The notes beneath the pieces were generated by a model, which saw nothing but the letters and a program-made list of their open reading frames with translations, made no database searches and was not told the DNA's origin. This document shows, one piece after another, positions 43,604 through 51,278 of a stretch of 51,278 nucleotides of DNA. This stretch comes from an uncultured Prevotella sp. (GTDB taxonomy: Bacteria > Bacteroidota > Bacteroidia > Bacteroidales > Bacteroidaceae), in contig ONBG01000022.1 in the NCBI GenBank assembly GCA_900316015.1, forward strand, positions 1 through 51,278, in the 5' to 3' direction. How positions within the stretch are numbered: position 1 is the stretch's first letter; every line of letters starts with the position of its first letter. Both the position numbers and the translations under genes were made by a program.

Positions 43604-44740
43604 TCAGAGCTCCTTCCCATAACACCGGCGCCGTTTCTCGAAGGTTGGGTTCAACGTACGCCACTGATTCAGTTCCTTCTCGTTATCCTCCAATTGTGGT
43701 CCTGTCTCCGCATACTTAAAATGATACCGGTTATAGACAGGAATCAGGTCATCAAACATCAAGGCGTTCACCCCTAAGCGTTGGTATTCCGGCTTAACAG
43801 CAATCAGCAACATCTCCACATGGTCTTCGTGTTTCCATTTCAGCGACTTCAAGAGATGGTACCATCCCCAAGGCAACAGGCGTCCCTTGCTTTTCTGCAA
43901 TGCGCGGGTCAAGCTCGCCATCGTAACGGCAATACCGATCAAGTTGCCTTCTTTGTCCACAATGCAAGGTGCCAGGTTCAAGTCGACTAACGTCAGGTAT
44001 TTCTTGACGAAAGCATCCACTTGCCGGTCGGAGAGCTTTGAGAAGCCAAACAGAGGTTGGTAAGCTTCGTTCAGCAATTGGAACACCTTCCTTCCATAGC
44101 CTTCCTTCTCAATCTCTCGGGAAGTCATCTTATGCACCCGCCAGCCATAGCGTTTTTTCAGGAGTGCTGAGACATGCGAGAATCTCTCTGGCACTTCTTT
44201 AGGCACATCCACACGGATCTGGATCCAATCTGCCTCCTTTTGGAAGCCCAATTGTTCCATGTGTTTCGGATAATAAGGATAATTGTAGATCGTTACCTCT
44301 GACCCGACCTTATCAAAGTCCTCCACCAACATGCCTTCCTTATCAAAATCAGAAATGCCCATGGGTCCCTGGATGCGCGTCATACCCTGTGCTCTGCCCC
44401 ATTCTGCCACGGCATCCAACAAAGCACCTGACACTTCGATGTCATCAATAAAATCGATGTATCCAAAACGAACGTTCTTTACCTGCCACGTCTGATTGGC
44501 AACGGGATTGATAATCCCGGCAATACGCCCGACCACATTCCCGTCCACATCGATACATAGGAAGGGCTGGATAGAAGAGAACTCCAAACCAGGGTTCGAC
44601 TTGGGGTCAAAATACTCCCTAATCTCCGACTCCATATCGGGAACGTAATAGGGACAACGCGCATACAGCTGTTCTGAGAAGCGGATGAACTGCGTCATCT
44701 CTTGTTCTGTTTCAACCTTTTTGATTTTATATTTGCTCAT
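43604..44740 (-). CDS. GNAT-fold N-acyltransferase, possible ceramide synthase type
   Basis: A 378-residue protein that looks like a tandem GNAT-fold acyltransferase. Visible are FIRFSEQLYARCPYYVPD near the start, GRIAGIINPVANQTW, the central signature RIQGPMGISDFDKEGMLVEDFD and NYPYYPKHMEQLGFQKEADW, and a second GNAT-like half with LIGIAVTMASL and KPEYQRLGVNALM (acetyl/acyl-CoA loop pattern). It belongs to a widespread family often left as N-acetyltransferase. In Caulobacter, ceramide synthesis uses a dedicated ACP, an acyl-ACP synthetase and an N-acyltransferase of this superfamily, and the same trio is assembled here. That role is an inference; serine palmitoyltransferase is not in the window. 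Confidence 0.75.
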   Translation of the reverse strand: MSKYKIKKVETEQEMTQFIRFSEQLYARCPYYVPDMESEIREYFDPKSNPGLEFSSIQPFLCIDVDGNVVGRIAGIINPVANQTWQVKNVRFGYIDFIDDIEVSGALLDAVAEWGRAQGMTRIQGPMGISDFDKEGMLVEDFDKVGSEVTIYNYPYYPKHMEQLGFQKEADWIQIRVDVPKEVPERFSHVSALLKKRYGWRVHKMTSREIEKEGYGRKVFQLLNEAYQPLFGFSKLSDRQVDAFVKKYLTLVDLNLAPCIVDKEGNLIGIAVTMASLTRALQKSKGRLLPWGWYHLLKSLKWKHEDHVEMLLIAVKPEYQRLGVNALMFDDLIPVYNRYHFKYAETGPQLEDNEKELNQWRTLNPTFEKRRRCYGKEL

Positions 44741-44773
44741 TGAAAGATTAACACATTCTTAGGAATCTGATTA

Positions 44774-44804
44774 CAAAGATACGACAAATGGGGCGAAACA
44801 CAAA
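44774..44804 (-). promoter_or_regulatory. Promoter of the N-acyltransferase/ACP operon
   Basis: On the minus strand TTTG (complement of 44801-44804), 19 bases, TATCTTTG (complement of 44774-44781). It lies 34 bases before the ATG at 44740, with spacing identical to the other strong promoters here. Confidence 0.75.
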
Positions 44805-45020
44805 ATAAATGCCTAAGATTTTGCTGTCAAGTATGACGATCGTCACCTCCTCTATTCCACCATCGAAACCGCATGCAATAATTTTCGGTCATTTTTCAGT
44901 CTTTCCCATACGACCTATCTCATTTTTTTATATTTTTGTGTCTGAGATCCTACCGGTCTCACATGAAAGGACGTTATCTATGATAATCGCAAATAAAATC
45001 TGACATACTAACATAATAAT

Positions 45021-47459
45021 ATGATGAAAAGACAAGATGTGATGAAAGTAGCTGCCATGGGTTTGCTGCTATTCTTCTCCATGGCAGAAGCCAGGGCGCA
45101 AGTCGTGATCACCCCAGCTATGGAACAAAAGGCTAAAGAGCTTTGCAGTAAGATGACCCTCGAAGAAAAGATTGACTATCTTGGGGGCGACAAAGATGGG
45201 TTCTCAATCCGTGCCATTCCTCGTTTGGGAATCCCTCAGGTAAAGATGGCAGACGGTCCGCAAGGGATGAGGAATAACGTGAAGAGCACCTTATATCCTT
45301 GTGGTATCCTATCTGCTGCCTCCTGGAACCGGAACCTTGTCCACCGCTTAGGCAACTGTTTGGGAGAGGATTTCCATGCTTATGGCATCGGGTTCCTTTT
45401 AGGTCCCGGCGTGAACATCTATCGTGCGCCCATGAATGGACGGAACTTCGAGTACTTCGGTGAGGATCCCTATTTAGCCAGTGAGACTGCTGTACAGTAT
45501 ATCCTTGGGGTCCAGGAAAAAGGCACGATCGCCACAATCAAGCACTTTGCGTTAAACAATGAGGAATGGGACCGGCACCAAGTCAGTTCGGATGCAGATG
45601 AGCGGACCATGGAAGAGATTTACTTCCCTACCTTTCGGAAGGCTGTGGAGAAAGCTGGAGTAGGTGCAGTGATGAACAGCTACAACTTAGTGAATGGCAT
45701 CCACGCTGCTGAAAACCCTTGGCTATTAAAGAACAAGTTGCGCGATGAATGGGGATTTAAGGGTATCGTGATGAGTGACTGGGGATCCACCTATACAGGA
45801 TTCAATAGTGCGATGAACGGTCTTGACCTGGAAATGCCGCATGGCGATTTCATGAACCGAAAGACTTTGATTCCCCTCGTACGGTCTGGCGTCCTCCCAG
45901 AATCCGTCATTGACGAACATGTCCAGCACATCCTGCAAACGCTGATAGCTTTCCACCTCCTTGACAAGCCTCTTCCGGTTACCCATCCCAAGGACCAGGA
46001 CCTAAAGGAATCTCGACAAACGGCCTTGGACATGGCACGCGAGGGAATCGTACTACTGAAAAACCAAGGGCAGATGCTGCCTTTGAAAGGATCCATAGCC
46101 GTGATCGGGCCTAATGCCGACAGGCTGGTCAAAGGAGGGGGCAGTGGACAGGTGACTCCCTTCCGTGCGGTCACGCTCTGGCAAGGATTGCACGCTGCCA
46201 CAGCAAAGGCAAGGTTGATCGAAGAAGGACAGTGGCTCGACAAACTCTCCATCCCCTTCCAAGCGGAATACTTTAACAACAAGCAAATGGAAGGAACACC
46301 AGTGCTGGCACGCGAAGAGAAGGAGATCAACCACGACTGGGGTGAGAACGCACCGGCGGAGGGCATCAACAAAGACGGTTTCTCCGCTCGTTGGAGGGCT
46401 ACCTATACGCCGGATCACGACATGAAAGTGCTTATTACCGCACGCGGGGACGATGGATTCCGACTGAACATCAATGGAAAGAAGCTCTTGGACAAATGGT
46501 ACCAACATGAGGCTCTCACCACGACGGTTGCCTATACATTTGAAAAAGGAAAACCCTATCAGATCGACTTCCAATACTACGAAGAAAAAGGGAGCGCGGA
46601 AGTGGGACTCAAAATAGCGTCCTGCAATACCCATCGATTAGAAGGACTACTGAAGAAGTTCGACAATGTCATCGTGGCTGCAGGATTCGATGCTAACACA
46701 GAAGGAGAAGGTCACGATCGCCCGTTCTGCTTAGACGAAGTGCAGACCACCCTCATTGATGCCGCCACAGCTGCCAACGACCATGTTGCGGTGGTCATCA
46801 ATAGTGGCGGCGGCGTGGAAATGCAATCTTGGATCGACAAGGTCAAGGCTGTGGTCATGGCATGGTATCCTGGTCAGGAGGGAGGAACAGCGTTGGCTGA
46901 CATCCTCACCGGGAAGGTCGCGCCCTCCGGAAAGCTACCCATCAGCATTGAAGCGCGATGGGAGGACAATCCTGACCATGGCAGCTATTACGAAAATGAG
47001 AAGACAAAGAAACGCGTGCTCTATACCGAAGGCATTTTTACAGGATACAGGGGATATGATCAGAACGGCACAAAGCCTTTGTTCCCATTTGGGTTCGGAC
47101 TCAGTTATACAACCTTCGCTTACAGCAATATCAAAGTCCAACAAGACGGAAAGGGCAACATGGTGGTTAGCTTTGACATCAAGAATACCGGAAAAAGAGA
47201 CGCTTCCGAAGTAGCTCAGGTCTATGTACATGAGCAGGACTGTCCTGTTCCTCGTCCTCAGAAGGAGCTGAAAGAATACCGTAAGGTCTTTATCAAGCGT
47301 GGGACCACACAACACGTAGACATTCCGCTCACCCGTGAGACATTCCAGTACTATGATGTCAACAGGCATCAGTTCTCTGTTGCACCCGGAGCCTTTGATA
47401 TCTTAGTCGGTGGTTCATCAGCCGACCTGCCTCTCAAGGCGACCATTCACTATCAATAA
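45021..47459 (+). CDS. GH3 family beta-glucosidase with PA14 domain
   Basis: An 812-residue exported glycoside hydrolase. A signal peptide (about 1-26, ending ARAQ) precedes the (beta/alpha)8 domain (KMTLEEKIDYLGG, KHFALNNEEWDR, catalytic nucleophile Asp253 in VMSDWGSTYTGFNS), the (alpha/beta)6 domain interrupted by a PA14 insert at about 405-540 (ARGDDGFRLNINGKKLLDKW), then GFDANTEGEGHDR and a C-terminal fibronectin-III-like domain. The PA14 insert usually restricts the aglycone site. Substrate (beta-glucosides, xylosides or steroid/polyphenol glycosides) is not decided. A TATTTTTG -7 element lies at 44931-44938 and a small hairpin TGAGATC/GGTCTCA in the leader. Confidence 0.93.
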   Translation: MMKRQDVMKVAAMGLLLFFSMAEARAQVVITPAMEQKAKELCSKMTLEEKIDYLGGDKDGFSIRAIPRLGIPQVKMADGPQGMRNNVKSTLYPCGILSAASWNRNLVHRLGNCLGEDFHAYGIGFLLGPGVNIYRAPMNGRNFEYFGEDPYLASETAVQYILGVQEKGTIATIKHFALNNEEWDRHQVSSDADERTMEEIYFPTFRKAVEKAGVGAVMNSYNLVNGIHAAENPWLLKNKLRDEWGFKGIVMSDWGSTYTGFNSAMNGLDLEMPHGDFMNRKTLIPLVRSGVLPESVIDEHVQHILQTLIAFHLLDKPLPVTHPKDQDLKESRQTALDMAREGIVLLKNQGQMLPLKGSIAVIGPNADRLVKGGGSGQVTPFRAVTLWQGLHAATAKARLIEEGQWLDKLSIPFQAEYFNNKQMEGTPVLAREEKEINHDWGENAPAEGINKDGFSARWRATYTPDHDMKVLITARGDDGFRLNINGKKLLDKWYQHEALTTTVAYTFEKGKPYQIDFQYYEEKGSAEVGLKIASCNTHRLEGLLKKFDNVIVAAGFDANTEGEGHDRPFCLDEVQTTLIDAATAANDHVAVVINSGGGVEMQSWIDKVKAVVMAWYPGQEGGTALADILTGKVAPSGKLPISIEARWEDNPDHGSYYENEKTKKRVLYTEGIFTGYRGYDQNGTKPLFPFGFGLSYTTFAYSNIKVQQDGKGNMVVSFDIKNTGKRDASEVAQVYVHEQDCPVPRPQKELKEYRKVFIKRGTTQHVDIPLTRETFQYYDVNRHQFSVAPGAFDILVGGSSADLPLKATIHYQ

Positions 47460-47480
47460 GGCTATCCTTTGCACCAAAGC

Positions 47481-47516
47481 ATGAGCCCGGACCTCCTGAG
47501 AGAAATCCGGGCTCAT
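47481..47516 (+). terminator. Terminator-like hairpin after GH3
   Basis: Eleven-base-pair perfect stem ATGAGCCCGGA (47481-47491) / TCCGGGCTCAT (47506-47516), 22 bases after the stop. It has no strong T run, so termination may be factor-assisted. Confidence 0.65.
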
Positions 47517-47562
47517 TCAGTTAAGTATTTTCTTCCCAAGGAAAAGGGATCAACTTCGGTCT

Positions 47563-47778
47563 TTAAAAGAAAGGACAGATCGGTACCATGACCTGACTTT
47601 TATCCTCGTCGATCACGATCTTATCCTCTCTCGCAAGCCAACCCACGGACAGTGCAAAATCCCACTCCGACAAGTCCAAGCTATGCTGTACTTGTTGGAA
47701 GGAGCAAGCCCCGTTCGGCGACGACTCCAGATATCTCCAGATACGTCCTGCATTCGTGCCAATTCTTTCTTTATTCAT
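47563..47778 (-). CDS. Small winged-helix protein, PF10771-like
   Basis: A 71-residue third member of the family at 1851-2162 and 6674-6859: IGTNAGRIWRYLE, a helix QQVQHSLDLSEWDFALSVGWLAREDKIVI, then a short C-terminal strand. The GWLAREDKI signature is nearly identical to the GWLLREDKI of the 6.7-kb copy. It is transcribed on its own toward the GH3 terminator. DNA binding is expected from the fold; targets unknown. Confidence 0.78.
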   Translation of the reverse strand: MNKERIGTNAGRIWRYLESSPNGACSFQQVQHSLDLSEWDFALSVGWLAREDKIVIDEDKSQVMVPICPFF

Positions 47779-47955
47779 GGTTCAGCGTTTTAAAGTTATG
47801 AATGATTTCCTACGCTCCAAATATAAACAAAAAATCGATACATTGTATCATAAAAAGTGGTTATTTTTTCCTCGACTTAGGTCTTTCTCGGAATTGCATT
47901 CTAATTGTAACACTTTAAAGGAAATAGCGAACAACATGTTCGCACAGAAAAATCG

Positions 47956-48175
47956 TATCTTTGTCAACGTAAACTCAAATCGTAGCGTTAGGTACATAAG
48001 AAAACAAGCGTTGAGACAACATGCTCTCTTTCTGTGTTCTATAACTTGAATTAAAGTTCTAATCAAGCATGCAATTATTGCGTCTGGAAAGTCAGAGGGC
48101 TTTCATTTTATAGCATTTGTGTAAGAATTATTATAGCAAAGGAAAGGCCTGGACTGTGAAGCCCGGGCCTTTTTT
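47956..48175 (+). ncRNA. Candidate small RNA (promoter to terminator, no gene)
   Basis: The 464-base gap 47779-48243 has no convincing gene, but on the plus strand it shows an exact TATCTTTG -7 element (47956-47963; no TTTG at the expected upstream distance) and a terminator at 48143-48175. Between them, a transcript of about 205 bases could form several hairpins: CTTGA/TCAAG around 48047-48070, AGAC/GTCT with CATGC/GCATG enclosing it, and GAAAG/CTTTC at about 48090-48107. It is placed antisense to no gene, heading toward the 3' end of thrS. A 6S-like RNA is possible, but I could not fold it to that form. Confidence 0.4.
48143..48175. terminator. Terminator near the thrS 3' end
   Basis: AGGCCTGG (48145-48152) pairs with CCGGGCCT (48163-48170) with one wobble, followed by six T. 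Strong on the plus strand (the candidate RNA); it may also serve thrS on the minus strand, where the following T run is weak. Confidence 0.75.
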
Positions 48176-48243
48176 ATGGATGATCGGAAAGGATTTGGAA
48201 AAGGACCTTCCTTCCCCAATCCTCCATTTCCAGAGAAATCAGA

Positions 48244-50193
48244 TTACATGATGCCTTTCAGCATCTCCTTGCACTCCTTGTTGATACGGTCGGCAAACTC
48301 CTCCATTTTCAGCGTAGCCTGTTCTCCGCCACCCTGCTTACGCATGGCAACATTGCCTTCGGCTGCTTCTTTCTCGCCAACGACAACCATATAAGGAACG
48401 CGCTTCAGCTCATTGTCACGGATCTTACGCCCGATCTTCTCATTCCGGTCGTCAATATAGCCACGCACTCCGACACTCTTGAAGTAATCGTCCACCTTCT
48501 TGGCATAATCGTTGAACTTCTCTGAAATCGGCAGGATAGCCACCTGGTCGGGAGCCAGCCACAAGGGGAAATGACCTGCGGTATGCTCGATTAGCACTGC
48601 GGTGAAACGCTCCAACGAACCGAACGGGGCACGATGGATCATCACTGGGGTCTTCTTCGAGTTATCCTCAGCCGTATACTCCAACTTAAACCGCATCGGC
48701 AAGTTATAGTCTACCTGAATGGTACCCAACTGCCATTTCCGTCCAATGGCATCCTTTACCATGAAATCGAGCTTAGGACCATAGAAAGCAGCCTCACCGA
48801 TCTCCTCACGGGCTTTCAGTCCCTTCTCCTTACATGCCTCACGAATGGCATTCTCGCTCTCGTCCCAGATCTCATCAGAGCCGATATACTTCTCTTTATC
48901 CTTCGGGTCACGCAGTGAGATCTGAGCCTCATAGTCATCAAAGCCAAACACGCCGAATACTTTCAGAACGATATCAATCACGGTCTCGAACTCAGCCTTG
49001 ACCTGGTCTGGGCGCACGAAGATATGGGCATCGTCCTGAGTAAAGGTACGGACACGAGTCAGTCCGTGCAACTCACCACTCTTCTCATAACGGAAGACCG
49101 TACCAAACTCTGCAATGCGTAGCGGCAGGTCCTTGTATGAACGTGGCTTGCGGGCATATACCTCACAATGGTGAGGGCAGTTCATCGGCTTTAGCATATA
49201 TTCCTCATCCTCTTCCGGAGTGTGGATAGGCTGGAAAGCATCCTTGCCATAGTGAGCATAGTGACCAGAGGTCACATACAGATTCTTGCTTCCGATACCT
49301 GGAGTGATCACCTCCTGATAGTTGTAAGGACGGAGAATGGCACGAAGCAACTCCTGCAAGCGAAGGCGGAGTGCCGTACCCTTCGGCAACCAAATGGGCA
49401 ATCCCTTGCCTACCCGGTCGGAGAACATGAAAAGTTCCATCTCCTTTCCGATCTTACGATGGTCGCGCTTCTTTGCCTCTTCCAGCATCACGAGGTACTC
49501 ATCCAACATTTTCTTCTTAGGGAAGGTAATACCATAGATACGAGTCATCTGGTCACGCTTTGCGTCCCCGCGCCAGAAAGCACCGGCTACGGAAGTAATC
49601 TTGATCGCCTTGATGGCACCTGTGGACACCAAATGCGGTCCACGGCACAAATCGGTAAAGTGACCCTGTGTATATGTCGAGATGGTACCGTCTTCCAAAT
49701 CCTGCTCAATATGCTCGCACTTGTATTCCTGACCATCGGTCTTGAACTCTTTCAAGGCATCAGCCTTGGAGACCTCATGACGGACAACCGGCTCGTTCTT
49801 CTTGGCAAGCTCGCGCATTTTCTCCTCAATCTTCGGGAAATCATTCTCTGAGATGACATCGCCTTCCTTCGGCATGACATCATAGAAGAAGCCGTTTTCA
49901 ATGGCAGGACCAAACCCGAACTGGATTCCGGGATACAATTCCTGCAGGGCTTCGGCCAGCAAATGGGCAGAAGTGTGCCAGAATGTATGCTTTCCCTCTT
50001 CATCCTCAAACTTATACAGCTCGATCGTTGCATCCTCATTGATAGGACGGTTCAATTCTATGGTTTCACCATTAACACCGCAAGATACAACGTCACGGGC
50101 GAGAGCAGGTGAAATACTCTCGGCAATTTGTAACCCAGTCACGCCCTGTTCATACTCACGAACAGACCCATCTGGAAATGTGATTTTAATCAT
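48244..50193 (-). CDS. thrS: Threonyl-tRNA synthetase
   Basis: Charges tRNA-Thr and edits mischarged Ser-tRNA-Thr. The 649-residue protein has the N-terminal TGS domain (1-60), the editing domain with [17 protein letters not shown] and the ThrS-specific Cys (FTDLCRGPH), the catalytic core with the zinc-ligand Cys in [13 protein letters not shown], motif 2 [21 protein letters not shown], motif 3 [10 protein letters not shown] and the anticodon-binding C-terminus. A TACCTTTG -7 element on the minus strand at 50238-50245 lies about 45 bases upstream. infC, the usual next gene, is not downstream; instead the candidate RNA region follows. Confidence 0.97.
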   Translation of the reverse strand: MIKITFPDGSVREYEQGVTGLQIAESISPALARDVVSCGVNGETIELNRPINEDATIELYKFEDEEGKHTFWHTSAHLLAEALQELYPGIQFGFGPAIENGFFYDVMPKEGDVISENDFPKIEEKMRELAKKNEPVVRHEVSKADALKEFKTDGQEYKCEHIEQDLEDGTISTYTQGHFTDLCRGPHLVSTGAIKAIKITSVAGAFWRGDAKRDQMTRIYGITFPKKKMLDEYLVMLEEAKKRDHRKIGKEMELFMFSDRVGKGLPIWLPKGTALRLRLQELLRAILRPYNYQEVITPGIGSKNLYVTSGHYAHYGKDAFQPIHTPEEDEEYMLKPMNCPHHCEVYARKPRSYKDLPLRIAEFGTVFRYEKSGELHGLTRVRTFTQDDAHIFVRPDQVKAEFETVIDIVLKVFGVFGFDDYEAQISLRDPKDKEKYIGSDEIWDESENAIREACKEKGLKAREEIGEAAFYGPKLDFMVKDAIGRKWQLGTIQVDYNLPMRFKLEYTAEDNSKKTPVMIHRAPFGSLERFTAVLIEHTAGHFPLWLAPDQVAILPISEKFNDYAKKVDDYFKSVGVRGYIDDRNEKIGRKIRDNELKRVPYMVVVGEKEAAEGNVAMRKQGGGEQATLKMEEFADRINKECKEMLKGIM

Positions 50194-50346
50194 AACAACT
50201 GATTTAATTAATTCTTTGATGTATATTCATCGAAATGCAAAGGTATACATTATTTTAATAACCGCAAAAAAAACAGAAAAGATTTCCGTAAAACATAGCT
50301 TTTCTTATTATTTATTTATCTTTGTAAGGATCAAATGCTATCACGA

Positions 50347-51180
50347 ATGAAGAAATACTTATGGGTTTTGCTTTTGCTGGCAATCGCTTTGCCAACAGCC
50401 GCTTATGATTTCCTGCGCCCTGTCAAAGGGGCTATCAAGGGGGGATACGACTTCTGGGTGTATACGCCCACTGACTATTTCTACTCCTTGGAGCGAACCC
50501 CTGTCATCATCTTCCTGCACGGTGCCAGCCTGTGTGGCAACAACCTCAACCGCGTGCGGCGCTATGGCCCTTTGGATGCGATCGTCAGGGGGCGCGAGAT
50601 CGATGCCCTGACCATCGTCCCACAAAATCCTGGGGGAGCCTGGAACCCCAAAAAGATCATGGATGTTCTCGACTGGGTGAAGGCCAACTATGCCTGTGAT
50701 ACGACCCGTGTGTATGTCATCGGCATGAGCTTGGGCGGCTATGGCACCATGGACGTATGTGGAACGTACCCTGACCGGATCGCCGGAGGCATCGCCATGT
50801 GCGGGGGAACTTCCTTGAAAGATGTCAGTGGATTAGGGAAGCTCCCGTTTTGGATCATCCATGGCACTGCCGACCGTGCCGTGCCCATCTCAAGGTCGAG
50901 GTCGGTCGTGCAACAACTGCAAGATACAGGCAATGATACCCGACTCAGATACACCTGGCTCCAGGGCGGCAACCATGGCACCCCAGCTCGTATCTTCTAC
51001 ATGAAAAAGACATACGAGTGGCTGTTCTCCCACTGCCTGCTCGACAAGAACCGCCCCGTCAACAAGGACATTGACATTTCCATGGGCGATATACAAAAGG
51101 CATACAGCGATATCCACAATGGGACTCCAGACCCGGAGATTATCAACGGTCCCAGCATCACCACCGGAAACGAATATTAA
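50347..51180 (+). CDS. Secreted alpha/beta-hydrolase (esterase)
   Basis: A 277-residue exported serine hydrolase. Signal peptide at about 1-20 (ending PTAAYD). The oxyanion region IIFLHGASLCGNN, nucleophile elbow GMSLGGYG with Ser at about 131, the acid in HGTADRAVP and the catalytic His in GGNHGTP are in order. It resembles the predicted-peptidase/feruloyl-esterase (CE1-like, PHB-depolymerase-like) group; the substrate could be an acyl-sugar, feruloyl ester or peptide. ATG at 50347 is preferred to the one at 50335 because MKKYLWV begins a good signal peptide. It diverges from thrS. Confidence 0.85.
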   Translation: MKKYLWVLLLLAIALPTAAYDFLRPVKGAIKGGYDFWVYTPTDYFYSLERTPVIIFLHGASLCGNNLNRVRRYGPLDAIVRGREIDALTIVPQNPGGAWNPKKIMDVLDWVKANYACDTTRVYVIGMSLGGYGTMDVCGTYPDRIAGGIAMCGGTSLKDVSGLGKLPFWIIHGTADRAVPISRSRSVVQQLQDTGNDTRLRYTWLQGGNHGTPARIFYMKKTYEWLFSHCLLDKNRPVNKDIDISMGDIQKAYSDIHNGTPDPEIINGPSITTGNEY

Positions 51181-51229
51181 GTGACTTATAACAGATTTAC
51201 TTTACACCGTTTTAACATTTAAAATTAAG

Positions 51230-51278
51230 ATGGGAAGTAAAAAATCGAGACACAGAACATTTAGTGAGGACTTTGTTC
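51230..51278 (+). CDS. Start of a gene cut by the window edge
   Basis: ATG at 51230 followed by an open frame encoding MGSKKSRHRTFSEDFV to the window end. The RRTFSEDF-like start, a basic stretch before a Ser-Glu-Asp-Phe motif, is reminiscent of the first helix-turn-helix protein of IS3-type insertion sequences, but 16 residues are too few for a firm call. It lies 50 bases after the hydrolase. Confidence 0.4.
   Translation, partial: MGSKKSRHRTFSEDFV

Overview
The window looks like chromosomal DNA of a Bacteroidales bacterium, most probably of the Prevotella/Segatella type. The reasons are: many promoters of the Bacteroidetes form TTTG-N19-TAnnTTTG and few clear Shine-Dalgarno sites; a glycine decarboxylase split into two subunits; an APGM-type protein in the homoserine kinase position of the threonine operon; a HTCS-like sensor/AraC regulator; GH92 and GH3 glycosidases; a BspA-like leucine-rich-repeat surface protein; an HU-related protein beside a VirE/VapE protein; and three copies of a small winged-helix family. 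No rRNA, tRNA, CRISPR array or complete insertion sequence was seen. The species cannot be named from the sequence alone.

Layout. 1-11.5 kb is mostly minus-strand housekeeping: manC, a small winged-helix-like protein, a histone-H1-tailed winged-helix protein, aspS, a Crp/Fnr regulator, lepA, a second winged-helix protein, then a lone plus-strand lipoprotein, yebC, pheT and a cytidylate-kinase-like gene. 11.6-14.5 kb is a VirE/VapE primase-helicase-like gene enclosed by inverted repeats, with an HU-like gene just outside. 14.6-16.2 kb encodes a FAD oxidoreductase. 16.4-21.4 kb (plus) is the threonine operon: thrA, apgM-like, thrC. 21.6-28.3 kb (plus) is a complete glycine-cleavage and lipoylation cluster: lplA, gcvT, gcvH, gcvPA, gcvPB, lpd. 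28.4-38 kb is accessory: a membrane-spanning AraC regulator without a kinase, a TlpA-like thioredoxin, a YbjQ protein behind tandem promoter repeats, a small C-rich-in-acid peptide, a BspA-like surface protein interrupted at a G9 tract, and a GH92 mannosidase.

38-40.6 kb holds a superoxide reductase with an altered iron site, a 52-residue membrane protein, an RluA pseudouridine synthase, and then about 1 kb of non-coding repeats. That stretch contains duplicated promoter modules, GC-rich hairpins, a 33-bp tandem array and a 300-bp element whose ends match those of the VirE element. 40.6-44.8 kb (minus) is an N-acyltransferase/ACP/adenylating-enzyme set, possibly for ceramide or another acyl-lipid, followed by an MFS transporter. 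45-51.3 kb holds a GH3 glucosidase, a third winged-helix protein, a candidate small RNA, thrS, a secreted esterase and the first codons of a gene that runs off the end.

The most unusual observation is the pair of elements at 12035-14422 and 40162-40461. They share inverted termini and paired CTCGAG-centred palindromes with identical 65-bp spacing. One carries the VirE gene and the other carries no gene, like an autonomous element and a MITE-like relative. The second is the G9 tract that breaks the signal peptide of the surface protein: losing one G restores a 753-codon frame, which suggests slipped-strand phase variation.
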